Shown piece after piece: positions 1-6,227 of a stretch of DNA of 12,329 nt (its first letter is position 1; each line of letters opens with the position of its first letter). The translations under genes and the position numbers were made by a program. The notes under the pieces are model-generated. The model saw only the letters and a list, made by a program, of their open reading frames with translations, had not been told where the DNA came from and did no database searches. Source of the DNA: CAINEC01 sp046303115 (lineage in GTDB: Bacteria > Bacteroidota > Bacteroidia > AKYH767-A > OLB10); contig JBKCGZ010000005.1 in NCBI GenBank assembly GCA_046303115.1, positions 1-12,329 on the forward strand, read 5' to 3'.

Positions 1-64
1 CAATGATAAAATGTATTATTAGAATAATTATTTTCGATAAATATAAACTTTAAACCTCATTAAT

Positions 65-916
65 ATGAAAAACATTTTCTTGCTTTATTGTTTGCTTTTG
101 TTGTTTAATATTTCAAAAGCTCAAATTAATTTTGAACATAGCTATGGCGTATATAACGAAGTACCTGTCCACATCACAACACTAGAGAATTCAGGTGATA
201 AATTTGTGGTTTATGATGAGTTTATATCCACTTTGTATATCTACAATTTAAATCATACACTTTGGAAAACTATCACCGTCGACACAAACGCACTTGGTGT
301 TTCACCTGCCACATTGCAATTCGGAGAAGGAGTTTCCATATCCTATTTAAAAGAAAATTTATTTGACTTAGATGGTCAAGTAGAATTCATATGGCAATTT
401 TCTATTTTTTCTAATCCAACCCAAATCATTTCAGCTATAATTGATGAATCAGGATTGCCATTAGCAGTTTTTGATAGCTGTTATATTATTAACGATATGG
501 AGGGATATTATCAATCAATTCGTAATACTTCAAGCGGGACTAAATTGATAACTGAGAATGGTTTTACTAACGAGTATAAGGTTTATAGTTTACCAGGAAC
601 TTTAACCTGTAATCCATGTGGCGGCGTAAGTGGAATAAACAATCCTAATAATGCAAATAATCGCTTAACGTCAAAAGCATACCCAGTGCCTTCTGAAAAA
701 TCAGTTACTATTCAATATGAGCTGCCAAATAATATAAAGTCGGGGTTTCTTATTGTTTATAATTCAAGCGGTGCAGAAGTAATGAAATTGCAAATTGGCC
801 CTGCTTTCAAGGATGTTGCATTGCCAGTTGAATCTCTTCAAGCAGGTACGTACATCTATGCTATTCAATCGCAACAAGGGGAGAATATAAGTTCTGGGCG
901 ATTCATTTTACATTGA
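65..916 (+). CDS. Small secreted protein with T9SS type A C-terminal sorting domain
   Basis: A 283-residue exported protein. The N-terminus is a clear signal peptide (Lys-Asn, then a Leu/Phe-rich core, cleavage probably after Ser-Lys-Ala near residue 19). The last ~80 residues (about 205-283) have the features of a type A T9SS sorting domain: a YPVPSE-like opening, a beta-rich stretch with 'LIVYNSSGAEV', then 'LQAGTYIYAIQSQQG' and a short final strand ending FILH. By family knowledge this domain directs transport across the outer membrane by the Bacteroidota type IX system, after which it is cleaved. The middle (20-190) matches no domain I recognise; a Cys pair (TCNPCGG, about 181-187) lies just before the linker. 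The ATG at 65 is the first in frame and gives a complete signal peptide. It stands alone, with the convergent GIY-YIG relic ending 18 bp downstream. Export and sorting are well supported; the function of the body is unknown. Confidence 0.9.
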   Translation: MKNIFLLYCLLLLFNISKAQINFEHSYGVYNEVPVHITTLENSGDKFVVYDEFISTLYIYNLNHTLWKTITVDTNALGVSPATLQFGEGVSISYLKENLFDLDGQVEFIWQFSIFSNPTQIISAIIDESGLPLAVFDSCYIINDMEGYYQSIRNTSSGTKLITENGFTNEYKVYSLPGTLTCNPCGGVSGINNPNNANNRLTSKAYPVPSEKSVTIQYELPNNIKSGFLIVYNSSGAEVMKLQIGPAFKDVALPVESLQAGTYIYAIQSQQGENISSGRFILH

Positions 917-934
917 GTAGTTTAGTTAATATTT

Positions 935-1253
935 TTATTTACTAGTGATCCCGCTGTCCCGCTCTTGAGCGGGAGAACCCAGGACCATTTTCGCTTTCGC
1001 GTTAGATGAATTGCCATCAATTAACTCTTGTAGGTATATTCTTGATTTTCTTTTTTTAATTTGTAATTCCCGTTTTTTTGCTTCAATTAAAGTTGGAAAA
1101 TACTTCTGTGTACATGAGCTGCCATGGCACTCCACGAGAAGTAAATTTTGATTTACCCGAATTGTGTTCATTTAATCTTCTATCAATGTCGACACTTACT
1201 CCAATATAGAACTTATTGAGTTTTTCAGAAAACAAGATGTAAACGATTCCCAT
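935..1253 (-). pseudogene. GIY-YIG nuclease-family gene broken by a one-base frameshift
   Basis: The first frame starts at the ATG at 1251-1253 and reads MGIVYILFSEKLNKFYIGVS, then DIDRRLNEHNSGKSKFTSRGVPWQL. It carries both halves of the GIY-YIG core (VYI at residues 4-6, YIG at 16-18) and the conserved Arg at 25/26, and it stops at 1083-1085. The frame that continues (from about 1100 down to 935) reads FPTLIEAKKRELQIKKRKS, the normal C-terminal half of this small family (homologues run about 80-100 aa). The two halves join perfectly if one base is removed from the four-A run at 1097-1100, so this is a single-base homopolymer insertion: a recent mutation or a sequencing error. The last ~16 residues (VLGSPAQERDSGITSK) are encoded by a duplicated tRNA-Lys 3' end, not by nuclease sequence. 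Related proteins are small single-domain nucleases, often of unknown role. The family call is firm; whether the gene is truly dead is open. Confidence 0.85.
941..986 (-). repeat. Relic copy of the tRNA-Lys 3' end (T arm and acceptor strand)
   Basis: The 16 bases at 941-956 (ACTAGTGATCCCGCTG) are identical to 1555-1570, the 3' end of the tRNA-Lys gene plus five flanking bases. The 12 bases at 975-986 (GAACCCAGGACC) are identical to 1577-1588 in the T arm of the same tRNA. Between the two blocks the real tRNA has 6 bases (GGACTC, 1571-1576), while the relic has an 18-base perfect hairpin, TCCCGCTCTTGAGCGGGA (957-974; 7 bp stem, 4-base loop). Both copies lie in the same orientation, so they are direct repeats about 614 bp apart, flanking the GIY-YIG relic and the tandem repeats. 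The D arm, anticodon arm and 5' acceptor strand are absent, so this copy cannot make a tRNA. Confidence 0.85.
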
Positions 1254-1279
1254 TAAGTTATTTCTTGTGATTTATGTGA

Positions 1280-1504
1280 GATTGATTTTGCTTCGCTACG
1301 TCGGACCTAGCTATCCGAGTTGCGAATGAAACGAGAGTGCTTTACAGGTTTTATCTTTTCATACTTGCGATTTCAAGCAAGGTTTAAAAAAATGGGATTG
1401 ACTTCGCTGCTCTCCGTCGGACCCAGCTATCCGAGTTGCGAATGAAAAGCTTTCGCATGTGCGAAATCTTTTGTTTTTTTATTCCATTCATTTCAAGCAA
1501 GCTT
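1280..1504. repeat. Two imperfect tandem copies of a ~116 bp non-coding repeat
   Basis: Unit A (about 1280-1384) and unit B (about 1396-1504) share a start (GATTGA), a CTTCGCT block, a 33-base core with one mismatch (1299-1331 and 1415-1447; CGTCGGACCYAGCTATCCGAG and onward to GCGAATGAAA) and an end block TTTCAAGCAAG (1371-1381 and 1491-1501). The offset is 116 bases at the core and 120 at the end, so the spacers differ; they are unrelated in sequence. Unit B's spacer holds a hairpin TTTCGCA-TG-TGCGAAA (1451-1466). No convincing reading frame crosses the repeat. It lies directly upstream of the GIY-YIG start and downstream of the tRNA terminator, so it could be part of an element end, a regulatory leader or debris of earlier insertions. 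Together with the terminator it accounts for the 306 bases between the pseudogene and the tRNA. Confidence 0.8.
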
Positions 1505-1508
1505 GATG

Positions 1509-1549
1509 AAATTATAAAAAAACAAAAGCGAGGTATTTACCTCGCTTTT
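1509..1549 (-). terminator. Intrinsic terminator of the tRNA-Lys transcript
   Basis: On the minus strand, just past the tRNA 3' end, there is a perfect 10 bp stem. Its plus-strand arms are AAAAGCGAGG at 1524-1533 and CCTCGCTTTT at 1540-1549, with a 6-base loop. The minus-strand stem is followed by a T-rich tract (GTTTTTTT, plus 1516-1523). This is a textbook Rho-independent terminator oriented to end the tRNA transcript 10 bases after the mature 3' end. Confidence 0.9.
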
Positions 1550-1559
1550 CATTCACTAG

Positions 1560-1632
1560 TGATCCCGCTGGGACTCGAACCCAGGACCCATACATTAAAA
1601 GTGTATTGCTCTACCAACTGAGCTACGGAATC
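1560..1632 (-). tRNA. tRNA-Lys (anticodon TTT)
   Basis: The minus strand folds into a complete 73-base cloverleaf. The acceptor strand GATTCCG pairs with CGGGATC (one G-U pair), followed by TA, a D arm GCTC-AGTTGGTA-GAGC, an anticodon stem ATACA/TGTAT around loop CTTTTAA (anticodon TTT, lysine), variable loop GGGTC, a T arm CTGGG-TTCGAGT-CCCAG and discriminator A. No CCA is encoded; the bases after the discriminator are CTAGTG. A good terminator follows at 1509-1549 and a Bacteroidota-type promoter lies upstream at 1677-1707. The gene is a single tRNA unit, and its 3' end is duplicated at 941-986. Confidence 0.97.
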
Positions 1633-1676
1633 CTATTTCTTGGTTAGTATTTGGTCATGTAGGCCAAACGCGGGTG

Positions 1677-1707
1677 CAAATGTAGTATTTCATTTTTCCT
1701 TACCCAA
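1677..1707 (-). promoter_or_regulatory. Bacteroidota-type promoter for tRNA-Lys
   Basis: On the minus strand a perfect TAnnTTTG box (TACATTTG, plus 1677-1684) lies 20 bases downstream of a TTG (plus 1705-1707). This matches the known Bacteroidota sigma-ABfr consensus (TTG at -33, TAnnTTTG at -7). Transcription would begin near 1670, giving a leader of about 37 bases before the tRNA. Confidence 0.75.
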
Positions 1708-1799
1708 GAAATCCAATATTTTTTTTGAACATCGAGTGATTTTATTGATTTTCAATAGTAATTTATCCAATTAAAGAGGATATCCCCTAAGTTATTTGC

Positions 1800-2966
1800 T
1801 TATTCTACGATAGGAGCCCTCTCAAATGGTATTGTTCTATCAAATTGAAAACGGTAAGTTTTATAGGTTCTCCATAATTTGGCGCCTAGATTCTCAGTTA
1901 CATGGAGCATTTTAGGATTAAAATCTCCGATCCAGGTTAAGACAGTATCTTCATATTTCAATTTGTCGACAATGAATTTTTCACCATGAACAACTAAAGC
2001 TGCCTCGATTCCCTTTCCCTGCCATTCTTTTACAACACCAAACACAAGCCCTATCATCCTTTTTCGCTTCGTAGTGTACTTGTAAAATAAGAACTTGATT
2101 ATTCCCCACCAGTTCATTTTACCATCTACATGCTTGAATAATTCATTCAACTCAGGGATATTTACATAAAATGCTATTGGTTCACCTTTAAAATAAACGA
2201 ATAGTATAATATCTCTGTCGATAATTGGTTTTAAGGAGCTCATAATCTTTTGAGCAGTACTTGAAGGCATTGGTTTAAAATGACTATGTCCTCCCCAAGC
2301 ACCATTATAAACCGTTCTAAAGTCTTCTGCCACCTGCGAAAGCTTCATTCCATGTATGTTTTTAATGACAAAGTCGGGATTGTCCTTAATCTGGTTGTAC
2401 TTTCTATGAAAAATAGGCTGTGTAGGCTCTCTCAATGACCTCCAAAATACAAGCTGATTGAAATAAGTTCCAAATCCATATTCTTCAAAAAACTCGTTGT
2501 AGTAAGCAGGATTGTAGTTCATTTGATAAACAGGCGGATTGTCGAAATTGCTCGTCATACAGCCCCAGAATTGATTTCTATCTCCAAAATTGATTGGACC
2601 ATCCATTGCTTGCATTCCACGCTCAGTCAACCATTTTTTGCAGCAATCAAATAGGTAAAATGCTGCTGTTTTATCATTAATACACTCAAAGAAGCCCATG
2701 CCACCTGTGGTGAGCGGAGTAGTGTTTTGTGTTCGAGGATTAACAAAAGCTGCTACGCGTCCGATTAAATTGTTATTGTCATCCTTTAAAATCCATCTAA
2801 TCGACTCCCCACCTTCAGCGTAAAGTTTATTATGTTTTGTATTAAAAACCTTCTCAATGTCATTCTCTAAATAGGCCACCCAATTAGGATCGTTTTTATA
2901 AATCACCGACACCACCTTGTGAAATTCCTTTATATCACCCTTCGTTTTTACTTCTTGTAACTTCAT
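1800..2966 (-). CDS. YghO-like protein with C-terminal GNAT acetyltransferase fold
   Basis: A 388-residue soluble protein with no signal peptide or membrane segment. The central block GPINFGDRNQFWG (about 123-135), then FDNPPVYQMNYNPAYYNEFFEEYGF, is typical of the large GNAT-like family that includes E. coli YghO. Near the C-terminus VVKEWQGKGIEAALVVHGE (about 311-329) contains the Q-x-x-G-x-A acetyl-CoA pyrophosphate-binding loop (Q316, G319) of motif A. The substrate is unknown; by family the reaction would be acyl transfer from acetyl- or acyl-CoA. I start at the ATG at 2964-2966 (MKLQEV); a TTG four codons upstream (2976-2978) is a less likely start. The gene is transcribed alone, divergently from the SDR operon across 53 bp, and ends about 170 bp before the tRNA-Lys gene. 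Family membership is likely; the catalytic role is inferred. Confidence 0.8.
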   Translation of the reverse strand: MKLQEVKTKGDIKEFHKVVSVIYKNDPNWVAYLENDIEKVFNTKHNKLYAEGGESIRWILKDDNNNLIGRVAAFVNPRTQNTTPLTTGGMGFFECINDKTAAFYLFDCCKKWLTERGMQAMDGPINFGDRNQFWGCMTSNFDNPPVYQMNYNPAYYNEFFEEYGFGTYFNQLVFWRSLREPTQPIFHRKYNQIKDNPDFVIKNIHGMKLSQVAEDFRTVYNGAWGGHSHFKPMPSSTAQKIMSSLKPIIDRDIILFVYFKGEPIAFYVNIPELNELFKHVDGKMNWWGIIKFLFYKYTTKRKRMIGLVFGVVKEWQGKGIEAALVVHGEKFIVDKLKYEDTVLTWIGDFNPKMLHVTENLGAKLWRTYKTYRFQFDRTIPFERAPIVE

Positions 2967-3003
2967 ATAATTCAACAATAGGGCTGAAAGTTACCAAATA
3001 AAT

Positions 3004-3011
3004 TATTTTTG
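3004..3011 (+). promoter_or_regulatory. Candidate -7 box for the SDR operon
   Basis: TATTTTTG fits TAnnTTTG and sits only 8 bases before the ATG at 3020. No TTG is found at the -33 distance, so support is partial. If used, the transcript would have almost no leader. Confidence 0.4.
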
Positions 3012-3019
3012 TAGAGAAT

Positions 3020-3826
3020 ATGGAAACAAAAGTTGTAGTAATCACAGGGGCTTCGTCTGGAATTGGACTCGCTTGCGCGAAGAAATTCTTTCAAGAAGGC
3101 TATCACGTAGTGGTGACAGGACGTGATGAAAAAAGACTTCATGATGCTATAGCAAATCTGCCTAAACAAGAAAATCAAGTGCTGCCTTTTGTAGCAGATG
3201 TGAGCATTGAAGCTGATTGTAAACGTGTCATGGAAGAGACATTAAATAAATTCGGACGCATCGATATTCTGATAAATAATGCGGGTATTTCAATGCGTGC
3301 TTTGTTCGAAGATTTAAATTTAGATGTGATTCGTAAAGTGATGGACACCAATTTTTGGGGTGCTGTCTATTGTACAAAATATGCATTGCCATCTATCCTT
3401 AAAAATAAGGGAAGTGTTGTCGGAATATCTTCCATCGCTGGAAAAAAAGGGTTGCCTGGACGAACAGGATATTCTTCTTCTAAATTTGCCTTGGAAGGAT
3501 TTCTAGAAACATTAAGAACAGAGAATATTAAAAAAGATTTACATGTGTTAGTGGCTTGTCCTGGATTCACGGCATCGCGTATCCGTCAAACAGCATTAGC
3601 AGCAGATGGAAACACACAAGGTGAGTCGCCACGTGATGAACAAAAAATGATGTCGGCTGAGCAAGTAGCAGACGAAATTTTTATCGCAGTAAAAAAGAGA
3701 AAACGAGATTTAGTATTAACCTTTAATGGTAAGTTGACCGTTTTCCTAAATAAAATAATTCCAGCCTGGTTAGATAAGATCGTATATAATCATATGGCTA
3801 AAGAACCTGATAGTCCCTTTAAATAA
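3020..3826 (+). CDS. Short-chain dehydrogenase/reductase (SDR family)
   Basis: A 268-residue cytosolic NAD(P)-dependent oxidoreductase of the classical SDR type. The nucleotide-binding glycine motif is TGASSGIG (residues 9-16), followed by R35, which after TG favours NADPH. NNAG at 86-89 is the structural motif after strand 4. The catalytic tetrad is N111 (TNFWG), S138, Y151 and K155 (YSSSK). The PGF at 191-193 is the usual PG motif. The C-terminus is slightly extended and hydrophobic (FLNKIIPAWLDKIV), suggesting membrane or partner contact. Similar Bacteroidota proteins are annotated only as SDR oxidoreductases; the substrate cannot be read from the sequence. It is the first gene of a three-gene operon: the next start codon is one base after its stop. 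Confidence 0.93.
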   Translation: METKVVVITGASSGIGLACAKKFFQEGYHVVVTGRDEKRLHDAIANLPKQENQVLPFVADVSIEADCKRVMEETLNKFGRIDILINNAGISMRALFEDLNLDVIRKVMDTNFWGAVYCTKYALPSILKNKGSVVGISSIAGKKGLPGRTGYSSSKFALEGFLETLRTENIKKDLHVLVACPGFTASRIRQTALAADGNTQGESPRDEQKMMSAEQVADEIFIAVKKRKRDLVLTFNGKLTVFLNKIIPAWLDKIVYNHMAKEPDSPFK

Positions 3827-3827
3827 C

Positions 3828-4355
3828 ATGAAACAATATTCAATAGTTTTAATTCTTATATCAGCATTATTTATTTCTGCTTGTAATAAAAGTCAGTCAT
3901 CATTACAATCCGAAATTTCAGATATGGAAATGTCGGTTGAGTCAAATAATAAACTTGATACTGCCAATTGTGATTCGTTAATTTCTCTCTACAAAAATTA
4001 TTGTGTTTTGTATAAGGATGATACAATTTGTGCTGATTACTTTTTTAAAGCTGCCGAGTTAAGTGCTAAAGCAGGGAAGTATCAACAAGCAATTGAATTA
4101 TATGGAAACACCCAACGTTTTCCTGTATATCGTAAAGTTGCACGTGCTTTATTCATGCAAGGTTTTATTGCTGAAAATAATCTTGGGGATAAAAATGCAG
4201 CTCGAGAATATTACAACCGATTTTTAATTAAGTTTCCTCAACATAAAATGGCGAATGAAGTAAAGATGTTAATTCAATCGTTGAATATGACAGATGAAAT
4301 GTTGATCCAAAATTTGAAACGTCAAAATGATACATTGGTTAACGCAAATCAATAG
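3828..4355 (+). CDS. TPR-containing lipoprotein
   Basis: A 175-residue predicted lipoprotein. The N-terminus (MKQYSIVLILISALFISAC) is a signal peptide with a lipobox ending at C19, the expected lipidation site. No Asp follows the Cys (next residues Asn-Lys-Ser), so outer- or inner-membrane placement is not settled. The body is helical, with TPR-like repeats between about 60 and 150: DYFFKAAELSAKAGKYQQAIELY, then an irregular repeat, then KNAAREYYNRFLIKFPQHKMANEV. This resembles the BamD/YbgF style of periplasmic TPR lipoprotein, but it is shorter than BamD and no direct orthology is claimed. The start lies 1 base after the SDR stop and the next gene begins 3 bases after this stop, so co-translation or coupling is likely. 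It may be a partner of the TMTC-like membrane protein downstream (inference). Confidence 0.88.
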   Translation: MKQYSIVLILISALFISACNKSQSSLQSEISDMEMSVESNNKLDTANCDSLISLYKNYCVLYKDDTICADYFFKAAELSAKAGKYQQAIELYGNTQRFPVYRKVARALFMQGFIAENNLGDKNAAREYYNRFLIKFPQHKMANEVKMLIQSLNMTDEMLIQNLKRQNDTLVNANQ

Positions 4356-4358
4356 GGT

Positions 4359-6227
4359 ATGTCAGAACAAAAGAAATTAACTCGAAAAGAAAAGTTTTCG
4401 AATGCTCCAGTAAAAAAAGATAGTGGTATTCAAAATAATCAGTCAAATTCATTTTCAAAATACTATGTATGGATTGTTGCATTGTTCGCTGCAGTATTGT
4501 ATATAAACACTGCGAATTTCGATTATGCACTCGATGATTATGCTTCAATTATTGAAAATAGAAGTACTCAAAAGGGAGATTTAAAAGAGATTTTCAAAAC
4601 GAGTTATCGCTATGGAAGCTATATGGCATCTGATGAATTATACCGCCCAATTCCTAAATCAATTTTTGCGATGCAATGGTCATTGTCGCCTAATAATCCA
4701 CATTTAGCTCATTGGACAAATATTCTTTTATATGCATTACTTGCTATTGTGGTTTTTAATTTTTGTAAGCGAATATTTAAAGGCAATTTGCTGCATTCTT
4801 TTTTAGCTTCGCTGTTGTTTATTTCTTTTCCGATCCATACTGAAGCAGTTGCTAATATTAAAAGTATTGATGAGATTTTGTCTATGTTGCTTGGTTTTCT
4901 TGCATTAAATAAATTCTACGATTATTTGTTGAATAAGAAAATACTACAAGTTGTTTTATCCATTTTGTTTTTTGTTTTATCGTTATTGTGTAAAGAGTCA
5001 TCAATTACCTTACTTGCTATTTTGCCTTTGCTAGTTTATTATTTTGACGAAGGTAAGTTTAAGGAATATTTAATGGTGTTCTTATCGTTCGTAGGGATTA
5101 CAATTTTATATTTTCTAGTTCGTTCAAATGTGTATGGAATAATCCCTCTTGGAACATTACCATCTTCCAGCGATAATTTACTAGTTAAGGGCATCGGTTC
5201 AATTGAGCGCTATACATCTGCTATTTATTTTATGGGATTGTATTTACTTCGGATAGTCATACCTGTTGGTTTAACTTTCGATGCATCATTCCCTCAATTG
5301 TCATTAGTAGGTGTTGGTTCTATGGAGTTTTTGATTTCATTCGTTGTATTGCTTCTATTGTTTTCAGTTGCTGTTTATGGTATTTTAAAGAAGGAATTAT
5401 ACGGATTTGCATTGATGTTTTTCTTTGTAACTGCTTCCGTTTCATCTAATATTTTTACATTAATAGGCACTCAGTATGGAGAGCGATTAATGTTCATGCC
5501 GAGTATGGGCATCGCTTTAGCTGCTGTTGTATCATTATCGAAAATAGATTTTAAACAATTATCAGGATTAGTAATTGTTGTCAGCTTGATCTACGGATTT
5601 ATAACTATACAGCGTAATGTGGTTTGGGAAAACAATGAAACACTTTATCGTTCTGGTTTAATAACAGCGCCAAATAGTGCTCGTACAAATTACTATTTAG
5701 GTAATTTCTTAATTAAAGAGAATCGACTCGCAGGTAAGTCAGAAACAGAGCAAAAAATCATCTTGAATGAAGGAATATCCTATTTAAAAAAATCTGCTGA
5801 ACTAACTCCTTATTTTTCAGATGCATGGGATCAGATGGGCTTGGCATATATGCGATTAAAGGATTATAAGTCTTCTCGCAACGCATTTTTATTTGCACTA
5901 AATAATAATGGGAACGATCCTAAAATAAATAACAACTATGGTAACTTGTTATTTAATGTTAATCAACCTGACTCTGCATTATTTTATTTCGAAAAGGCGG
6001 TTAGTTTGAAAGCTGATTATACAGATGCTCTTAATAATATCGGGAGTGTATATGGAAATAAAGGGGAGTTTCAAAAGGCATTAAGCTATTTTGAAAAGGC
6101 CTATGCGGTAGACCCAAATAATGTAATGACAAATCGATTCTTAGGGATGACTTGGAATAACCTAGGCAATCAAGTTATGGGACAACAGTTTTTACAAAGA
6201 GCAGATGCGCTGAAAAACAGTAACTAG
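4359..6227 (+). CDS. TMTC-like GT-C membrane glycosyltransferase with C-terminal TPRs
   Basis: A 622-residue polytopic membrane protein. After a charged cytoplasmic N-tail (1-33), membrane segments run from about 35 to 420. An acidic pair in the first outer loop (D59 D60, in ALDDYASI) is placed as in GT-C enzymes, where Asp residues bind the metal or substrate. Blocks HTEAVANIKSIDEIL (160-174), CKESSITLLAI (221-231), ERLMFMPSMGIAL (385-397) and VWENNETLYRSGL (422-434) match the conserved stretches of the eukaryotic TMTC family (O-mannosyltransferases with a DUF1736 region). From about 440 to 620 there are four or five TPR units (for example PDSALFYFEKAVSLKADYTDALNNIG). By family it would move a sugar from a polyprenyl-phosphate donor to a protein outside the cytoplasm; the acceptor is unknown. 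It is the last gene of the SDR-lipoprotein operon. Its TAG overlaps the cdaA stop on the other strand in one CTAG (6224-6227). Architecture is firm; activity is inferred. Confidence 0.85.
   Translation: MSEQKKLTRKEKFSNAPVKKDSGIQNNQSNSFSKYYVWIVALFAAVLYINTANFDYALDDYASIIENRSTQKGDLKEIFKTSYRYGSYMASDELYRPIPKSIFAMQWSLSPNNPHLAHWTNILLYALLAIVVFNFCKRIFKGNLLHSFLASLLFISFPIHTEAVANIKSIDEILSMLLGFLALNKFYDYLLNKKILQVVLSILFFVLSLLCKESSITLLAILPLLVYYFDEGKFKEYLMVFLSFVGITILYFLVRSNVYGIIPLGTLPSSSDNLLVKGIGSIERYTSAIYFMGLYLLRIVIPVGLTFDASFPQLSLVGVGSMEFLISFVVLLLLFSVAVYGILKKELYGFALMFFFVTASVSSNIFTLIGTQYGERLMFMPSMGIALAAVVSLSKIDFKQLSGLVIVVSLIYGFITIQRNVVWENNETLYRSGLITAPNSARTNYYLGNFLIKENRLAGKSETEQKIILNEGISYLKKSAELTPYFSDAWDQMGLAYMRLKDYKSSRNAFLFALNNNGNDPKINNNYGNLLFNVNQPDSALFYFEKAVSLKADYTDALNNIGSVYGNKGEFQKALSYFEKAYAVDPNNVMTNRFLGMTWNNLGNQVMGQQFLQRADALKNSN

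Larger units (their letters stand above)
941..1570. mobile_element. Possible small GIY-YIG element inserted at the 3' end of tRNA-Lys
   Basis: This is an inference from layout. A segment holding a GIY-YIG nuclease relic (935-1253) and a two-copy tandem repeat (1280-1504) is bounded by identical 16 bp direct repeats derived from the tRNA-Lys 3' end (941-956 and 1555-1570). The full tRNA is kept at one edge and a 3' fragment at the other, the usual signature of elements that integrate into tRNA genes while rebuilding the tRNA. No integrase or transposase is present, so if it is mobile the nuclease, or an enzyme supplied in trans, would have to act. Alternatives are a duplication of the tRNA end by replication slippage, or a remnant of a larger island whose middle was deleted. 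Confidence 0.35.

Noticed and set aside
1280..1504. CRISPR-like array
   Set aside because: Only two copies, with long unequal spacers and conserved ends outside the core; no cas genes in the window.
1436..1621. 61-codon plus-strand frame ending in PLGLEPRTHTLKVYCSTN
   Set aside because: It is antisense to the tRNA-Lys gene and its terminator; such peptides are a common artefact of tRNA antisense translation.
1743..1757. AT-rich inverted repeat TATTGA-TTT-TCAATA as a terminator for the acetyltransferase gene
   Set aside because: Only a 6 bp stem with one G-C pair per arm and no T tract on the minus strand; likely chance in AT-rich DNA.
2967..3019. TAnnTTTG promoter for the acetyltransferase gene on the minus strand
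   Set aside because: The nearest sequence (TTATTTG) lacks the two-base spacing of the consensus; no -33 element found.
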